This document shows, in pieces, positions 42,956-55,723 of a DNA stretch of 64,000 bases (its first letter is position 1; each line of letters opens with the position of its first letter). The notes beneath the pieces are model-generated. The model was given only the letters and a program-made list of their open reading frames with translations. It ran no database searches and was not told the DNA's origin. The stretch is from Hypericum androsaemum (Eukaryota > Streptophyta > Magnoliopsida > Malpighiales > Hypericaceae), in contig OZ023186.1 of assembly GCA_963995505.1 (NCBI GenBank), positions 11,167,570 through 11,231,569 of the forward strand. Reading direction: 5' to 3'. Position numbers and translations under genes: made by a program.

Positions 42956-43070
42956 CAATAAAACTTATAATAAATTAATTAAATGGCATATTCGGTTATT
43001 TTAAAATGGCATGGCATGTCCGGTTATGTTTAATAGTATGTCCGATAAATTTTAGTTAAATAATTAGTTA
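42956..43070. repeat. Right part of the composite satellite
   Basis: 'AACTTATAATAAATTAATTAAATGGCATA' and 'GGCATGTCCGGTTATG' strings match units left of the solo LTR. Confidence 0.7.
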
Positions 43071-44810
43071 AATAAAATATTAATTTAATTTATTTCAATA
43101 TAATATGTGAGTAACGACAAGATTAAAAAAATAAAAAAACCTACCCGCCGAACCCCTCCCCCCGCCCTTCTCACAATCCAGCCCCTCTCACCTGACAAAT
43201 GTGTACGAAATTGGGCTTTTTGACCTTTTTGCCCTTTCCTGGATGGGTACGTACTTGGGCTTCTCTTACCCAATTCAGGCCCAATTTTCTGGATTTGAAA
43301 TAGCGGAATCCGATTGAATTCCTCTCTATTAGGTTCGGGATTCGCATTTCATAATCTTTAGCTTCACTGCCCGTGTCTATTTTTTTTTCTTTTAGTTTGG
43401 ATTTTCTCCATTTTTGCATGAAACAGTTGCTGTGATCAAGCACAAATTTTATTGGTAGATGGATGGTGTTTTATTATTGACTTGAAATGATAATGAAGAT
43501 AAATAGTGTAGTTAAATTGAAATGATAATCTGTTACAATGAAATATCATAACAGTTACTGTTAAAGTAACTATTACTCTTGAGACCTTTCCTTAACTCTC
43601 TCCCTAGGGGCGATTTATTGGAGATTTTGGCGAACACCTATTACCCTATTTCTGGCACTGCCAGCGCCCTTGTCTTACCAGCGGCCATGGTAGGGGTTCC
43701 TCCCGACCAGGGGGGCGTGGTTACCTCTCTGCCATCGCTCCTTTTAGCCTTGGTTAAAGGACAAATGGCTCCTGCCACCCCGCAAGTTTTTCTCCCTGCC
43801 GCCTCCTCTTCTATTAACGACACCGGTGTTGATCCTCGAGTCACGTCTGTGGCTCTCCCTTCTTTTCCAGGGACTGATGTCCCTGTTCTCATGACGCTTC
43901 AGGAAAGTCTACTTCCCCTACTCCATCACGTTTTTGGCTCTCTTTCCCCTCCACAATGTTAACCATTTCTTTCCTACCCTCTCCTTTTATACTTTTCATT
44001 ATCAATACTATGATTATGTCGAGTATGATTGCCATGAGTAGGGAGTAGTTTACTTTGAGTACGTTTCCCATAAAGCGCATTGACGGGTGCGATTATGTAT
44101 TGATCATAGAAATGGTTATTGTTCGGAATGCATAATGCTTACCTTTCTTTGACTGTTGTTGAGATTTAAGTAGGCTTATCCTAGACTTTCATTTAGGTAG
44201 ATGCATTGCACCCTAGTGAAACTTAGACATAGGTTATTGGTTCATGATTGATAACATGAAATATGGTTTGATCCCTAGCCGATCTATGAAAGTAGAAAAG
44301 CCGAAAAGACCGAATAATATGCTTAACAGTTGTGTGTAGGAAAACTCGATTAAAGTGATTCATTGGAGTGAACTTAATGAATGGTGAACTTGAATTGATG
44401 CCTCGCACTTTGGGTTTATCCATATTCTAATAGTGGTTTTGGTTGATGTGTTTGCACCTGTTTAATTGCTATTAGTACTTTAGAAAACTCTGAATATCAA
44501 TCTATGAGAAGTCCATAATTGAACCTAGAGATGTGCCAGGGTAACATGCTCTATTTTATTATTATTTCATTTGTCGTGATTTATTATTTTCATTCTTCCA
44601 ATTCTCTGATTTCTGCTCAATTCACTTGTTCTCGTTGCTCAGTTTAGTACTCTTTGCGAACCTGTTTTGCATTGATTCTTGTGCCAATCTCTCTATTCGA
44701 ACCTACTTACTACTATATTATTTGCATAGCATAGGTAGATTAATCATAAAATTTATCCATATCAGACCTTTAGGACAAGCCCAACCCACTCCGAAACACC
44801 TTCAATTGGC
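43071..44810. other. Intergenic or decayed element DNA, no recognised gene
   Basis: The 127-codon frame at 43579-43962 is Pro/Ser/Leu-rich without a recognisable domain; it might be gag-leader sequence of the gypsy remnant that follows on the same strand. The rest is AT-rich. Confidence 0.35.
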
Positions 44811-45940
44811 TTGGAGATAAGAGGCGTCGCCTTGAGAGGAAGGTCCAGAAGTGGAAGCAAACTATTAAGGACCTCAAAAGGCAACTTGCGGAATAAAAGG
44901 CCAAGCTAGAGGAACAAAAGACTCTCTTAGCTCACCCATGAGTTAAACAGCAGTGGGCCATGACTTAAGGCCAGGCCAAGGAGGTTGAAGCCTCTAAGGC
45001 AAAAAAGGGAAAGGACCTTAAGCACGTTAAGAAGGTTCGATATGAGAAGTTAACTCGCAAGTGGGTACCTAAGGTGAAAGGAGAGGTCCACCTAAAGGAA
45101 GATCGCCCCAAAGAGGATAGGACTGACTAGGGTGACAGAAAGGCAAAGAAAGCATCGGTCGACCTTGACACCGCATATGTCAAGTTTGGGAACTTCTTAA
45201 ATAAGGTGGCGATTGACGATATACCCACTAGCTACGGGTCTAAACCCAACCAGCCAAGTCACCAAAAGAGAGACGTAATAGAGGGTGACCCTATTGAGGT
45301 TGACGTAGGAGAGAGGCCTTCAATCGGACCCCTGGTGAAAGACTTCAATGATAGTATCACTATCGCTAAGTCTACGTGGAGGATGTGTGAACACCTCAAG
45401 TCCTTGTATATCACGGCTCACATCTTTGAGAAGTCGATAGAGAGGAGCCTCATAGAAAATAGGATGGTTATAAACGTCCTACCTCAATTGCTCTGGAAGA
45501 AGCTAAATAAGGAGAGGGTTAAACTGACCCCCTCTAAGATGATAACGTCCAGCTTTGCCGGTAAGGGTACTCATCACCTTAGAGTACTTGCGGCTGAAGT
45601 TAGTGTGGGCTTTGCTACTCGAGAGGTCGTGTTCTTTGGAATAAGTACACAGAACTCCCACAACTCTCTATTGGGGAGGAATTGGATCGACTCATGTCAA
45701 GTGACCTCATTCTCCTTCCACCTGTTCTTGATTCGGTGGAAATAGAATGGAAGGATAGAGATCAAGATACTAAATGACAATCCCTTTCTATCGGTTAATA
45801 ACAGTGGAGAGATGGCCTTCTACAACGGGTCTATAGTGCCAACGAGGGTGCCTGGAGCAGCATAGAGGGCTAGATGGTATGTGAGCTCAGTCGAGCAAGA
45901 TACTCCTTCTACCCATTGACCGGTCAGTGCAACACCCGCG
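44811..45940 (+). pseudogene. Ty3/gypsy gag-protease remnant
   Basis: The + strand first gives a charged coiled-coil-like stretch (KWKQTIKDLKRQLAE, about 44850-44900) with stops. It then gives a retropepsin-like domain (45206-45745) with LYITAHIFEKSIERSLIEN, SSFAGKGTHHLRVL and NSLLGRNWIDSCQ. The expected D-[ST/N]-G active site is ENR here, so the protease is dead. This protease type is typical of plant Tat/Ogre-like gypsy elements. It ends where the next element's LTR begins. Confidence 0.72.
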
Positions 45941-45944
45941 GGGC

Positions 45945-47914
45945 TGTCATAACCCAACCTATGGTCGGGACCGGCGCTAGACCCCACGATATACAAACGA
46001 CAAAAATATAGGTCTAGCCAGTCTCAAAATATAACATAAAGTTCATCAACCTATTAAAACCAACATAAAGTTAAGCCATAAAAATATGCCTCTCACAACA
46101 TAAGATATACAGAGATGGTTTGAGAATTCCATCACCAAAAGTTTGGACAAGTTCCTTGTGTTACGTGTTCAAACCCAAAACATAATCCAGGATCTAGCCT
46201 GTGAAAACTACTACAAAGCATCTATACAGGTGTACAAAAGATAGAATGATCCAGAGACCTCAAAGAGTAGCCCTGGAAGGAAAGAGATGGGCATGCACCA
46301 CGGACTTCAGAACCTAAGACAAACTAGGATAGCTTAGAACCTGAGATGGATTAGTAAGGGGTAAGTGTTTTAAAATACTTAGTAAGAAGATAGAACATAA
46401 CATATTGGTTATGTTAGATCTAAGTGGGTGAAACAGAACTTAACTATGTTCAACATCAGATAAGAGCACAAAATGCATGCTAACCATATGATCACACACA
46501 CACACCCACACAAACAGTCAACAAACGGTGAGCTATAGACAGATTTAGTCGGGCCACTTCCTCTCCAGCACATGGATATCAACATGACCATCAAATCTCT
46601 ATATCATTATCACTTACTAAGTTTATAGTAGTAACTAGGATATTCCTATTTTATTTGCACATAGGTTAACATCCCTAGTTAACACGGGAAAACCTATCCG
46701 TTTCTGACCAGAAAGAAACATAATATACTCCTCACAAAACCAAAGGTCTAAAACCATATCCAACAGAAATGGACATATCACATCCTCATAAATCGACCCC
46801 AAGTTAAGAAACATAAATTCTCTAGCTGGCCACACGCAAATACCACATATATCACCAACCAATCCAAGAATGACCAAACATAACACATATGCACATAACC
46901 ACTTCAAAGACAACTCATATGTATGAGATGCACATAATCAAGGTCCGAAAGACAACTCATACGCACATATATCATGTTCTATCCACTTACACAAACGAGT
47001 ATCCCTCAATAGTGTTAATTTTGTGAGTCTTATCCTCCCTTCACTTTAACCTTCAACCGTTCTTCCAAGTTGGTTTCCTTTACCGAAAGTACCTTGAGGA
47101 AGCCTTAGGTGCTCTGTACAACAATTTTCAATTACAAAATGAGGTCAGTTCCTCACTTTCCCAACCAAGTTACACAACGGACACACGATAAGCTCAATCT
47201 CTTCTAAATGATTTTCCATTGATTCCTTATTCCAAATAGAACATATGATATACCATTAGAAATATCCTTGAGTCCTCTACAACTTTCATGAACACATGAA
47301 AGTCTAAATCTGAGCGGAAGATAACTTACCAAGTTGTTCTTTCTTCCCCTGCTTCTTTCTCTTCCTTCTTGCTCTCTCTCTCCTCTTTCTCTTCTATTTC
47401 AGTTTTGTTATTTTTTCCCTTTTATTTCTTCTTCTTTTTTGGATATTTTCTTGTCCTATAAGGTCCCTGAATGGATAAGTATCTCCTCCACCAAGGTCCT
47501 TGTGTCAATTTGCAAGGAAGGCAAATGTTAATTTGTGATTGGTTCCACCTCTCATGTGGCCCAATCAGAATTTAGCAACTTGGATCCCATTTTCTACCAA
47601 CTTCCATTGCCTTTTGTCAAAACTTGATAGATAAATTTTTGTCCCATGTGTCTAGTTTTTGGATTATATTCATTTGTAGCATTTGAAGCAAAATTGAGAA
47701 AGATGTGTCCAATTAACTAAACAAAGGTTATTCTATCCGAAATTGTCCAATTAAATTCATAAAACTTGGAAATAACTTGACTAGGCTTTGTTGTGGTTGA
47801 ACTAGAATCCTAGGGAGACTATAGCATATCTAGGAACACTTCCAAACTCATTTCATATGTAGCTTGCACAATAGAATACTATTTTTTCCAACCGATCATT
47901 TTCAAGATATCACA
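45945..47914 (-). repeat. 3' LTR of the chromodomain gypsy element
   Basis: 1970 bp with TG...CA ends and no coding potential; a polypurine tract abuts its right end at 47915-47936. Confidence 0.75.
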
Positions 47915-47949
47915 ATTCTCCCCCCTTATTAAAATTCATCCCCGTATTT

Positions 47950-50667
47950 ACTGAAGGCATGAAATACTTACAGTGTTACTTGAATAGATGTAGATACTTT
48001 CCTCGTATATCCTCCTCTAACTCCCATGTAGCCTCAGCGGGAGAATGATTTTGCCACTCCACCTTCACAAATGGAAGATCTTTAGTCCTAAGATTTCTCA
48101 CTTGTCTATCCAATATTCGTAAATGTTGCTCTTCGTAGGTGAGATCATCCTAAATTTCCACATTTAGCTGGTCTAGCATATGTGAAGTATCATATAGGTA
48201 TCTTCTAAGCATCGAGTTATGAAACACTGGGTGTATATGCGAGAGGGTGAGTAGTAATGCCAGTTGATAAGCCACTTGACCAACTCTTTCTGGAATCTCA
48301 AATGGTTCCACATATCTTGGACTCAATTTACCTTTCCTTCCAAATCTCATAATCTCTTTCATTGGAGATACCTTCAAAAACACATTGGAACTCACTTCAA
48401 ATTCAATGTCTTTTCTCCTTTTATCGGAGTATGACTTTTATCTACTCTGAGCTACCACTAAGTTTTCTTGGATCACCTTAATCTTATCAACTATCTCCTG
48501 CAAAAATTCAAGATTCAAATGCTGCTTCTCACCAACATCATCCCAACATATCGGTGACCTGGCACTTTCTACCATACAATACCTCATAAGGTGCCATATG
48601 AATACTAGCTTGGTAAGTGCTATTGTAGGCAAACTCCATCAAAGACAAATAAAGTTTTCAGCTTCTTCTGAAATCCATCACACATGCTCGCATCATATCT
48701 TCCAATATTTGAGTTGTTCGTTCTGACTGTCCATTTGTTTGGGGATGAAAAGCTGTACTCAAATCCAGACGAGTACCCATGGCATCTTGAAACTTCTTCC
48801 AAAATTGAAATGTAAAATGTGTCCCTAGGTCAGAAACTATCGAGACAGGAACTCCATGCAGTCGAACAATCTGATCAATGAATAGTTGGGCAAACTTAGC
48901 TGCATGATATGTACTCCTAATATGTATAAAATGTGCATACTTCATCAATCTATCTATAATAACCCAAACAGAATCAAACCCTCTTAGTGAAGTCGGGAGG
49001 CCTACTAACAAATCCATGGTGATTCATTCCCATTTCTATTCTGGAATATCCAATGGTTGTAACAAACCAGAAGGTCTTTGGTGTTTGGCCTTGACCTGTT
49101 GACATGTTAAACACCTAGCAACAAAATCACCAATGTCCTTTTTCATGCCATTCCACCAATAATGATTCTTTATATCATGGTACATCTTTGCCAAACCTGG
49201 GTGCATACTATACACGGCCTTGTGTGCTTGAACCATAATGTCCCTCCTCACATCTCCTATATTAGGCACAACTAGTCGAGTGCCATAATATAAAACACCA
49301 TTAGTACTAAGATGAAATTTTGGCAATGCGCCTTCCTCAACTTTTTTAATCATTTCCACTATCTTAGGGTCCTCTCGTTGTAGTTCCACAACTCGACCAC
49401 GAACAGTTGGTTGCATATGTATCTCACTCAACATCACAGGTTTAGTTCCATTTAGAATTGTTGTCAACTCCAACCCTTGGTCGACTAGCTCGTGTAGGCT
49501 TGAAATCAAAGGTCCTCGAATCAATGATATATGTGCCAAACTACCAGCTGACTTCTGGCCCAAAGCATCTGCAACTACGTTACCTTTACCTGGATGATAG
49601 CTAATGGTACAGTCATAGTCTTTTAGAAGCTCCATCCATCTCCTTTGCCTCATATTTAGATCTCTCTGATCAAAAATATACTTTAAGCTCTTATGGTCAG
49701 TAAATATTTCAAATTTCTCACCATATAGATAATGCCTCCATATCTTGAGTGCAAACACCACTGCAGCCATTTCCAAATCGTACACTGAGTGATTGTGCTC
49801 ATGTTTCTTCAACTGTCTAGATGCATAAGCTATCACATTCTTCCCCTGCATTAAAACACATCCCAAACAAGTCCTAGACGCATTACAGTACACTGAATAT
49901 TCCTCGGATGCAGATGGTAAAGCCAAAACTGGAGCATTAGTCAACAAATATTCCAACTCCTGAAAACTTCTCTCACAATCTTCTGTCCACACATATTTTA
50001 CATTCTTCTGTGTCAATCGGGTGAGTGGAGCAGCCAAAGTAGAAAACCCTTTTACAAACTATCTATAATACCTAGCCAAACCAAGGAAACTACGTACCTC
50101 AGTAACATTGGTGGGAGTTCGCCAATTCACCACAGCTTCTACCTTTATTGGATCAACTGACACTCGATCCTTGAAAATAATATGTCCTAGGAATTCCACA
50201 CTTTGTAGCCAAAACTCACACTTAGAAAACTTAGAATACAACTGATTATCAAATAAGGTCTTCAGAACCAACCGAAGATGTTCTTCATGCTCTTCCTTAG
50301 TACGTGAGTAAACCAATATGTCATCAATAAAGATAACTACAAACTGATCCAAGAATAGCTTAAACACTCGATTCATCAATCCCATAAAGTAAGTAGGTGC
50401 ATTAGTGAGACCAAATGGCATAACCAAGAACTCAGAGTGTCTGTATCGAGTTCTGAAGGCTGTCTTAGTCACATCTTCCTTTCGAATCCTTAACTGATGA
50501 TATCCTGACCTTAAATCAATCTTCGAGAACCACTTGGCATCCCTTATATGATCAAACAAATCATCAATATGTGGAAGAGGATATTCGTTGTGAAGAGTCA
50601 CCTTGTTAAGCTTACGATAGTCAATGCACAACCTCAAACTTCCATCCTTCTTTCGAATAAATAACAC
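47950..50667 (-). pseudogene. Pol remnant: RT, RNase H, integrase, chromodomain-like tail
   Basis: RT (50667-50059) has [25 protein letters not shown] and FIDD. RNase H plus the integrase zinc domain (50037-49036) has FEIFTDHKSLKYIF, H/H and CLTCQQVKAKHQRPSGLL. The integrase core (49017-48658) has MDLLVGLP and FHPQTNGQSERT. The tail (48395-48150) has GKLSPRYVEPFEI and VFHNSMLRRY, and then, after a stop, a chromodomain-like VKVEWQNHSPAEATWELEED (about 48050-47990). Breaks include a TGA before the RT frame (about 50693), a TAG at the RT/RNase H join (about 50056), and two stops around 49020-49035. Confidence 0.88.
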
Positions 50668-50694
50668 TGGAGCATCCCACGGAGAAATACTAGG

Positions 50695-51510
50695 TCAAAT
50701 ATATCCTTTATCCAACAGATCCTGCAATTGAATCTTCAGCTCTTTTAACTCAGTAGGTGTCATATGATATGGTGGTATGGACATTGGTTCTGTCCCTGGT
50801 ATCAACTTAATACAAAACTCAATTTTTCTCTTCTGGGGTAAACCTGGCAAGTCATCTGGAAAAACATCTGAAAACTCTTTCACAACAGGAATCTTATCAA
50901 TAGTTATCTTCTCTACATCTGTATCAACTTCTTTAACCATAGCCAAATAACTTACACAACCCCTTTTCAGTGGTCTGCAAACCTTCAAACATGAGATAAG
51001 CTTAGCTGAAATAGTCATTCCATCACCCTGAAACATAAATTCTGGCTCACCATTAGACTTGAAGGTCACAATCTTATTGAAACAATTTAATGTTACATGA
51101 TATGATAATAACCAATCCATACCCCTAATCACATCAAAATCCTTTATATCAAGCACATATAAATCAGCAACCATATCATGTCCATCCACAATAATCACAC
51201 ATGATTTAAGAACTAAATGCACATGTATGATAAGACCTGAAGGGGTGCAAACATCTAGTGACTCCTCTAAGGACACAAGTTGACCATCAAAACACTTAGC
51301 AGACTGGGGTGACACGAATGTATGTGTCGACCCCGAATCAAATAAGACTCGAGCATTTGACAAGGCTATAGGGAGTATACCTAAAACCACAGTATTAGAT
51401 ACAGTAGCATCTTTCTTTGATAAAGCATATTCTCGAGCAGGACCACCTCCACCACGCTCCGTAGGCTCCTTTCCCTTAGGACCTGAATTCTCCCCTAAGC
51501 TCTGGCCCAC
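50695..51510 (-). pseudogene. Gag end and aspartic protease of the chromodomain gypsy
   Basis: The minus frame contains ARVLFDSGSTHTFVSP with the DSGS active site, then DFDVIRGMDWLLSYH and the pre-RT segment VFPDDLPGLPQKRKIEF. The part is open but cut off from gag and RT by stops. Confidence 0.85.
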
Positions 51511-51522
51511 TGAACTCCTATT

Positions 51523-52669
51523 TTATCCTTGAGGTCGAAGAAATCTACCACACGAGGTGCGATAGAAGACTAGCAACCTGTATACCTTGCCTTGCCTTGC
51601 CCTCAGGACAATCTTTGATATGATGTCCATACTTGCCACATCCAAAGCAAGCTCCTGTCTGTCTATAGCATGGTCTTCCATAATGTTGTTTCCCACAACT
51701 TGACAACTCACTGAGCTATTAGATTGATCCCGACCACCATATAGGTTATGAACATCTTTTCCTCTCCCAATTCTACTAGATGATCCTCCACCCCTTGACA
51801 CGGTATGCTAAATATTCATCTTTCTCTATTGTTGCCCAAAGCTTTGGTTGAAACTAGGTTATGGTTTTCTTTCAATCCTCTGAACTTTTGCTTATCTTTG
51901 AATCATCTGTCGTTCAGTATCACGCATCTCCAATGTCGTTGCACAATCCACTTCAGCTACATATGACTGAAATTCATGAGGATACATAACCTTGAACATA
52001 GCATCATCAAGTTCCCAAATGAACATCATCAGGAATTAAATGCTTTGTATAACAGAAAAGATAACAGAACCTTTGGTCATACTCTGTAACCGTCATCTCC
52101 GGTGTCTTCACCAACCGCTCAAACTCGAAAGCACGAGCATCCCTCAAACTCTCAGGCAAGAAGCGATCCAACAAAGCTTTACTAAACTGCTTCCAAGTTC
52201 ATCCACGCAATCCAACTGTTTGAAACCACACCCCAGCCTCTCCTGTCAACTTAAACGCAGCTAACTCCACCATCCTCTTTCCTTCACATTTTAAGATCTT
52301 CCACCTCTTCTCCATTTCAGCAATAAATACTTGAGGATCATCATGCACACCTGAAAATGTAGGTGGCTACAACTTTAGAAACTCTGCCAATGAGACATCT
52401 CTAGGAACTATAGCAGCTTTTCGACCCACCTGACTTTGTTGAGCAGCAATAAATTTCTCCATTGCTAATAACACTCTGTCCACAGCTTCACCACAATGTC
52501 TTTCAGCCTCAGAAGTACCACCAACTGGTGGGTCAGTCTCAAGTGTTGTGGCATTGGTAGTAGTTGTGTTCTCAGCTGGCGGTGCAGGCTCCAGTACAAT
52601 ATCATCTTTGGGTCCATCAAAGCTCCCACCTAGCTCCCTCGCAATAGTTTTAGCACCTTTTTGTGTAAC
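51523..52669 (-). pseudogene. Gag remnant of the chromodomain gypsy
   Basis: A zinc knuckle CFGCGKYGHHIKDC is readable at about 51605-51650 in a frame offset from the listed neighbours. The N-terminal part, with ARELGGSFDGPKDD and an Ala/Thr/Pro-rich stretch, reaches the Athila junction. Frameshifts occur near 51680, 51830 and 52030-52200. Confidence 0.75.
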
Positions 52670-54120
52670 TAAAAGGAAGGATTTTCACGCCCCCCTTGCA
52701 AAATAGAGTAAGTAAGGGATTGTCGTCCCACAAGGACTAAGTTCTAGGCCGCAAACTCGACTTCACCACTAGTCTAGGACTAAATGAGAAGGTTTTGTCA
52801 AGTCTAAACACACAATCTATTAGTCGAAATAACACTACTACTAAATAAGATGATTTTACAAATAAAATAAGAGTGGGCAAGGTACCAATGACAAACTAAA
52901 TGACCAAATAATTCAAGGGGTTTACTAAGTTCGTGTTATGATCCGAGTGTTTCTAAGGCAACTAATCTACGCTCTCGCCATAAATTAGTCTAAAATGATC
53001 ATTTACTAGGCCTAGATGAACTAAATGCGCCTTCGCCACAAAATAGCCACCTAACCTAACTAACAACCAAATATAATCTCCACTCCAAGGACAACCAATC
53101 ACTTAATGAGATCTCTCATCAAAAGACAACTAGTCAACAAGTCCAAAGGTCCATTAATCCTAACCCCTCTCGGCGATTAGCATTAAACAACTCATAGTCA
53201 AGGTGATCAACCAAAACTAAGCTTTAAGCTCCAAAACTAGAAGATAATCCTAAGCATTTAAACCCCCTAAACCATAGACTAAATATATGTCAAGGCACCC
53301 AACCCACTAATCAACTACTCACACATATCCAAGAAATAGCTCAACATATTCATTAAACTATGCAAGCAAAATATGAACAAAAGAGGGAGTAAGAGAAAGC
53401 TCAAGATGATCTTCAAAGCTTCCTCAATATCCTCCTTCCTTCTTCCTTCACGTTTTCTTACAAAATCCTTTCCAAGGTTCACCAAGTTTTCTTCCAAATC
53501 TAAGAGTTAGTGGAGAGTTGTTACCAAAATATCTAATGTCTATCTAAAGGAAAGCCAACCAAAGGCTTTTATACAAGATTTTTCCCCCCAAAATGTCTCA
53601 GCCACGAAATTACAATTAAAGCCCAAAATGGGCCCAAAACAAGTCTTCAAATTCGGCCCACTTGTGATGAAATCTTGACAGAATTAGACCACGACATTGA
53701 ATCTAGCGTTCTCCCCTCTTAGACTCCGAATTTGAAGAAGACCATTAGAGACAAAGTTGTAGCCCCGTATGTCTTCTTTCCAGAGCCATCTCACTCGTCT
53801 CCATCGGACTTCGGATGGAAAGTTATCAGTATTGGAGTCGCAAGAGGTCCACCTCGCCCACGTCTTCGAGGTCTCGATTAAGCGTCCTTCCTCCAGGAAA
53901 ATCAAATCGCATACGATGACCCAAGGTGACTTCACTTCCTCCACTTCACCTCACCAAATCTCCTAGCATGAAGAAAACACAACAAAAACATAAGACTACA
54001 CTAAAACAAACAATGCACGATAAATGACATTACGACAATGAAGAACAAACAAAAGCAATAGAAACAACGGTAAATCTACTCTGAAATAAACACAAAAGAT
54101 GAGTGTTTCCACACTCATCA
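52670..54120 (-). repeat. 3' LTR of the Athila element
   Basis: 1451 bp. In element sense it starts TGATGAGTGTGGAAACACTC, a small perfect-stem hairpin, and ends CCTTTTA (the right LTR has CTTTCA, so the terminal CA has mutated). Confidence 0.85.
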
Positions 54121-54136
54121 CACCCCCACACTTGAA
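54121..54136 (-). other. Polypurine tract of the Athila element
   Basis: On the minus strand AAGTGTGGGGGTG lies directly before the 3' LTR start. Confidence 0.8.
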
Positions 54137-55723
54137 TCATTGCTTGTCCCTAAGCAAAGCTCAACACATGAAAAATAAAAACAACATCACACAACAAGGA
54201 AAAACACAGCAAGGAATAGACTTGGCATGACAAGTTCACAATTTAACTTTCCTCAAAACTTCAAGCTCACATCAAAAGACCACCCACACTTAGCTAGTTC
54301 ATCAACCAAAACACAAAAAGTAAGAACCGGTAGACACCACAGCACTCAATTGTTTAAACAAGTGTTAACACTATGTAAAAGACACTAGAAGGTAAACCAC
54401 TCGAAGAATCGGAAATTTTTCGCACTCAATTTATAAGTGGTCAACTTCCTATCACTCGTATACGTGGCCGATATCTTTCAAAGTATCCTACGTCCTACTC
54501 ATTAATATCTCAAAGTCGCATGGTTGCTCATGATCGGGGGGCTTTACATCGGGTTGTAATGGGGCTAAGGTAAAGGTGAGGTAAAATATTTGGATAGTAG
54601 TTAAACCACCTAATCCGAGGACATGTTACAAAAGCAAACTAGTCACTCGTCTATTCTAAACATCCTCACCATAGATAATTCAAACACACTCCCCAATTCA
54701 CCCAATTTCTATGACCGCGTAGCACGAGTTTTGCCAATAAGTGATGCCTTATTCAACATTAACTTATCTTTGTCACTTCTTTTCTTTTCTTTTCTTTTCT
54801 TCCTTTTTTTTGTCTCTTTTTTTTTCAAAAACAACACAAACATGGCATTTTCTAAGCAAAACTCGACTTCTTAGATTGGCCATTCACCTATAAAAATTCC
54901 CAACAGTTTAACCCACATTAATACTAAGCTACCAACTAAACCCAATACAAATCATCCCCAAAATGTAAAACTTATGCGTCCTCAAATTTGATGGCCAAAG
55001 GTAAGGATATAAGGCTTAAAGTTGGTTTACTTATAATATGATCAAAGAATGGATAAGCTCAATGGGTTAAAACAATTGATACTAGGGATTTTGGCTCTAA
55101 AGCTCTAGGCTCAATGTCAAAGAAATTGCCCCCGTCATCTCACTAATGCCCACACAACCAAGACTATGACAAGTACTAGCAGGATACCTCAATCAATCGG
55201 ACTCAAGTATGCACCTCATGAAAAAATGAAGATGGGTGTCTCCTCCTTCGGCTCAAAGTTACTCACAAGGTTCACTCATCAACCTTCTAGTCTAGTCTAC
55301 ATAGCGAGACCACTAGTCTAAACAACCGAGTGTGAGGTTTCTACAAGTTCTTAATCTTTGTGCTCGAGCCAATCCCTAACTAGGAGTGTGACAATCTTCT
55401 AACACAAGCTTATGAATTTTGAGAGGGGTCAAATTTTTGAACAATTTATGCCAAGTCTATACCTAAACAAGACCATACAAGACCATTTAAACCTAAACAC
55501 ATAAAAGATTCACCCTCCCCCACACTTGAAAGACACATTGTCCTCAAGGTGTCAAAACAAAACAGACAAAAATAAGTAAAGCAAAGTCAACGAAGCACAA
55601 ACCATAAATAAACAGGAAGAATCACACAAACAAAGTAACATAATTCAACATCACAATAACCAGACGACATGACATCAAAACAGAAAATAAAAGAAAAAGG
55701 TAGTGGAGTGCTCCCTGGTCAAT
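54137..55723 (-). other. Athila 3' noncoding region
   Basis: No frame is supported. A second purine-rich copy (CAAGTGTGGGGGAGGG on the minus strand, about 55504-55520) lies near the end of the third ORF. A T/C run occurs at 54775-54835. Confidence 0.55.

Larger units (their letters stand above)
45945..52669 (-). mobile_element. Decayed chromodomain Ty3/gypsy (Tekay/Del-like), 5' end beyond the Athila insertion
   Basis: Minus-strand element. The 3' LTR (45945-47914) starts TGTGATATC and ends TTATGACA in element sense, and is preceded by AAGGGGGGAGAAT as polypurine tract. The internal order is gag, zinc knuckle, protease, RT, RNase H, integrase, chromodomain-like end. Many stops and frameshifts interrupt it. 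The gag reaches 52669 without a start codon, where the Athila LTR cuts it, so the 5' part and 5' LTR must lie beyond the window. Confidence 0.85.

Noticed and set aside
43579..43962. 127-codon + strand frame
   Set aside because: No domain, single short frame in element-rich DNA; I could not support it as a gene.
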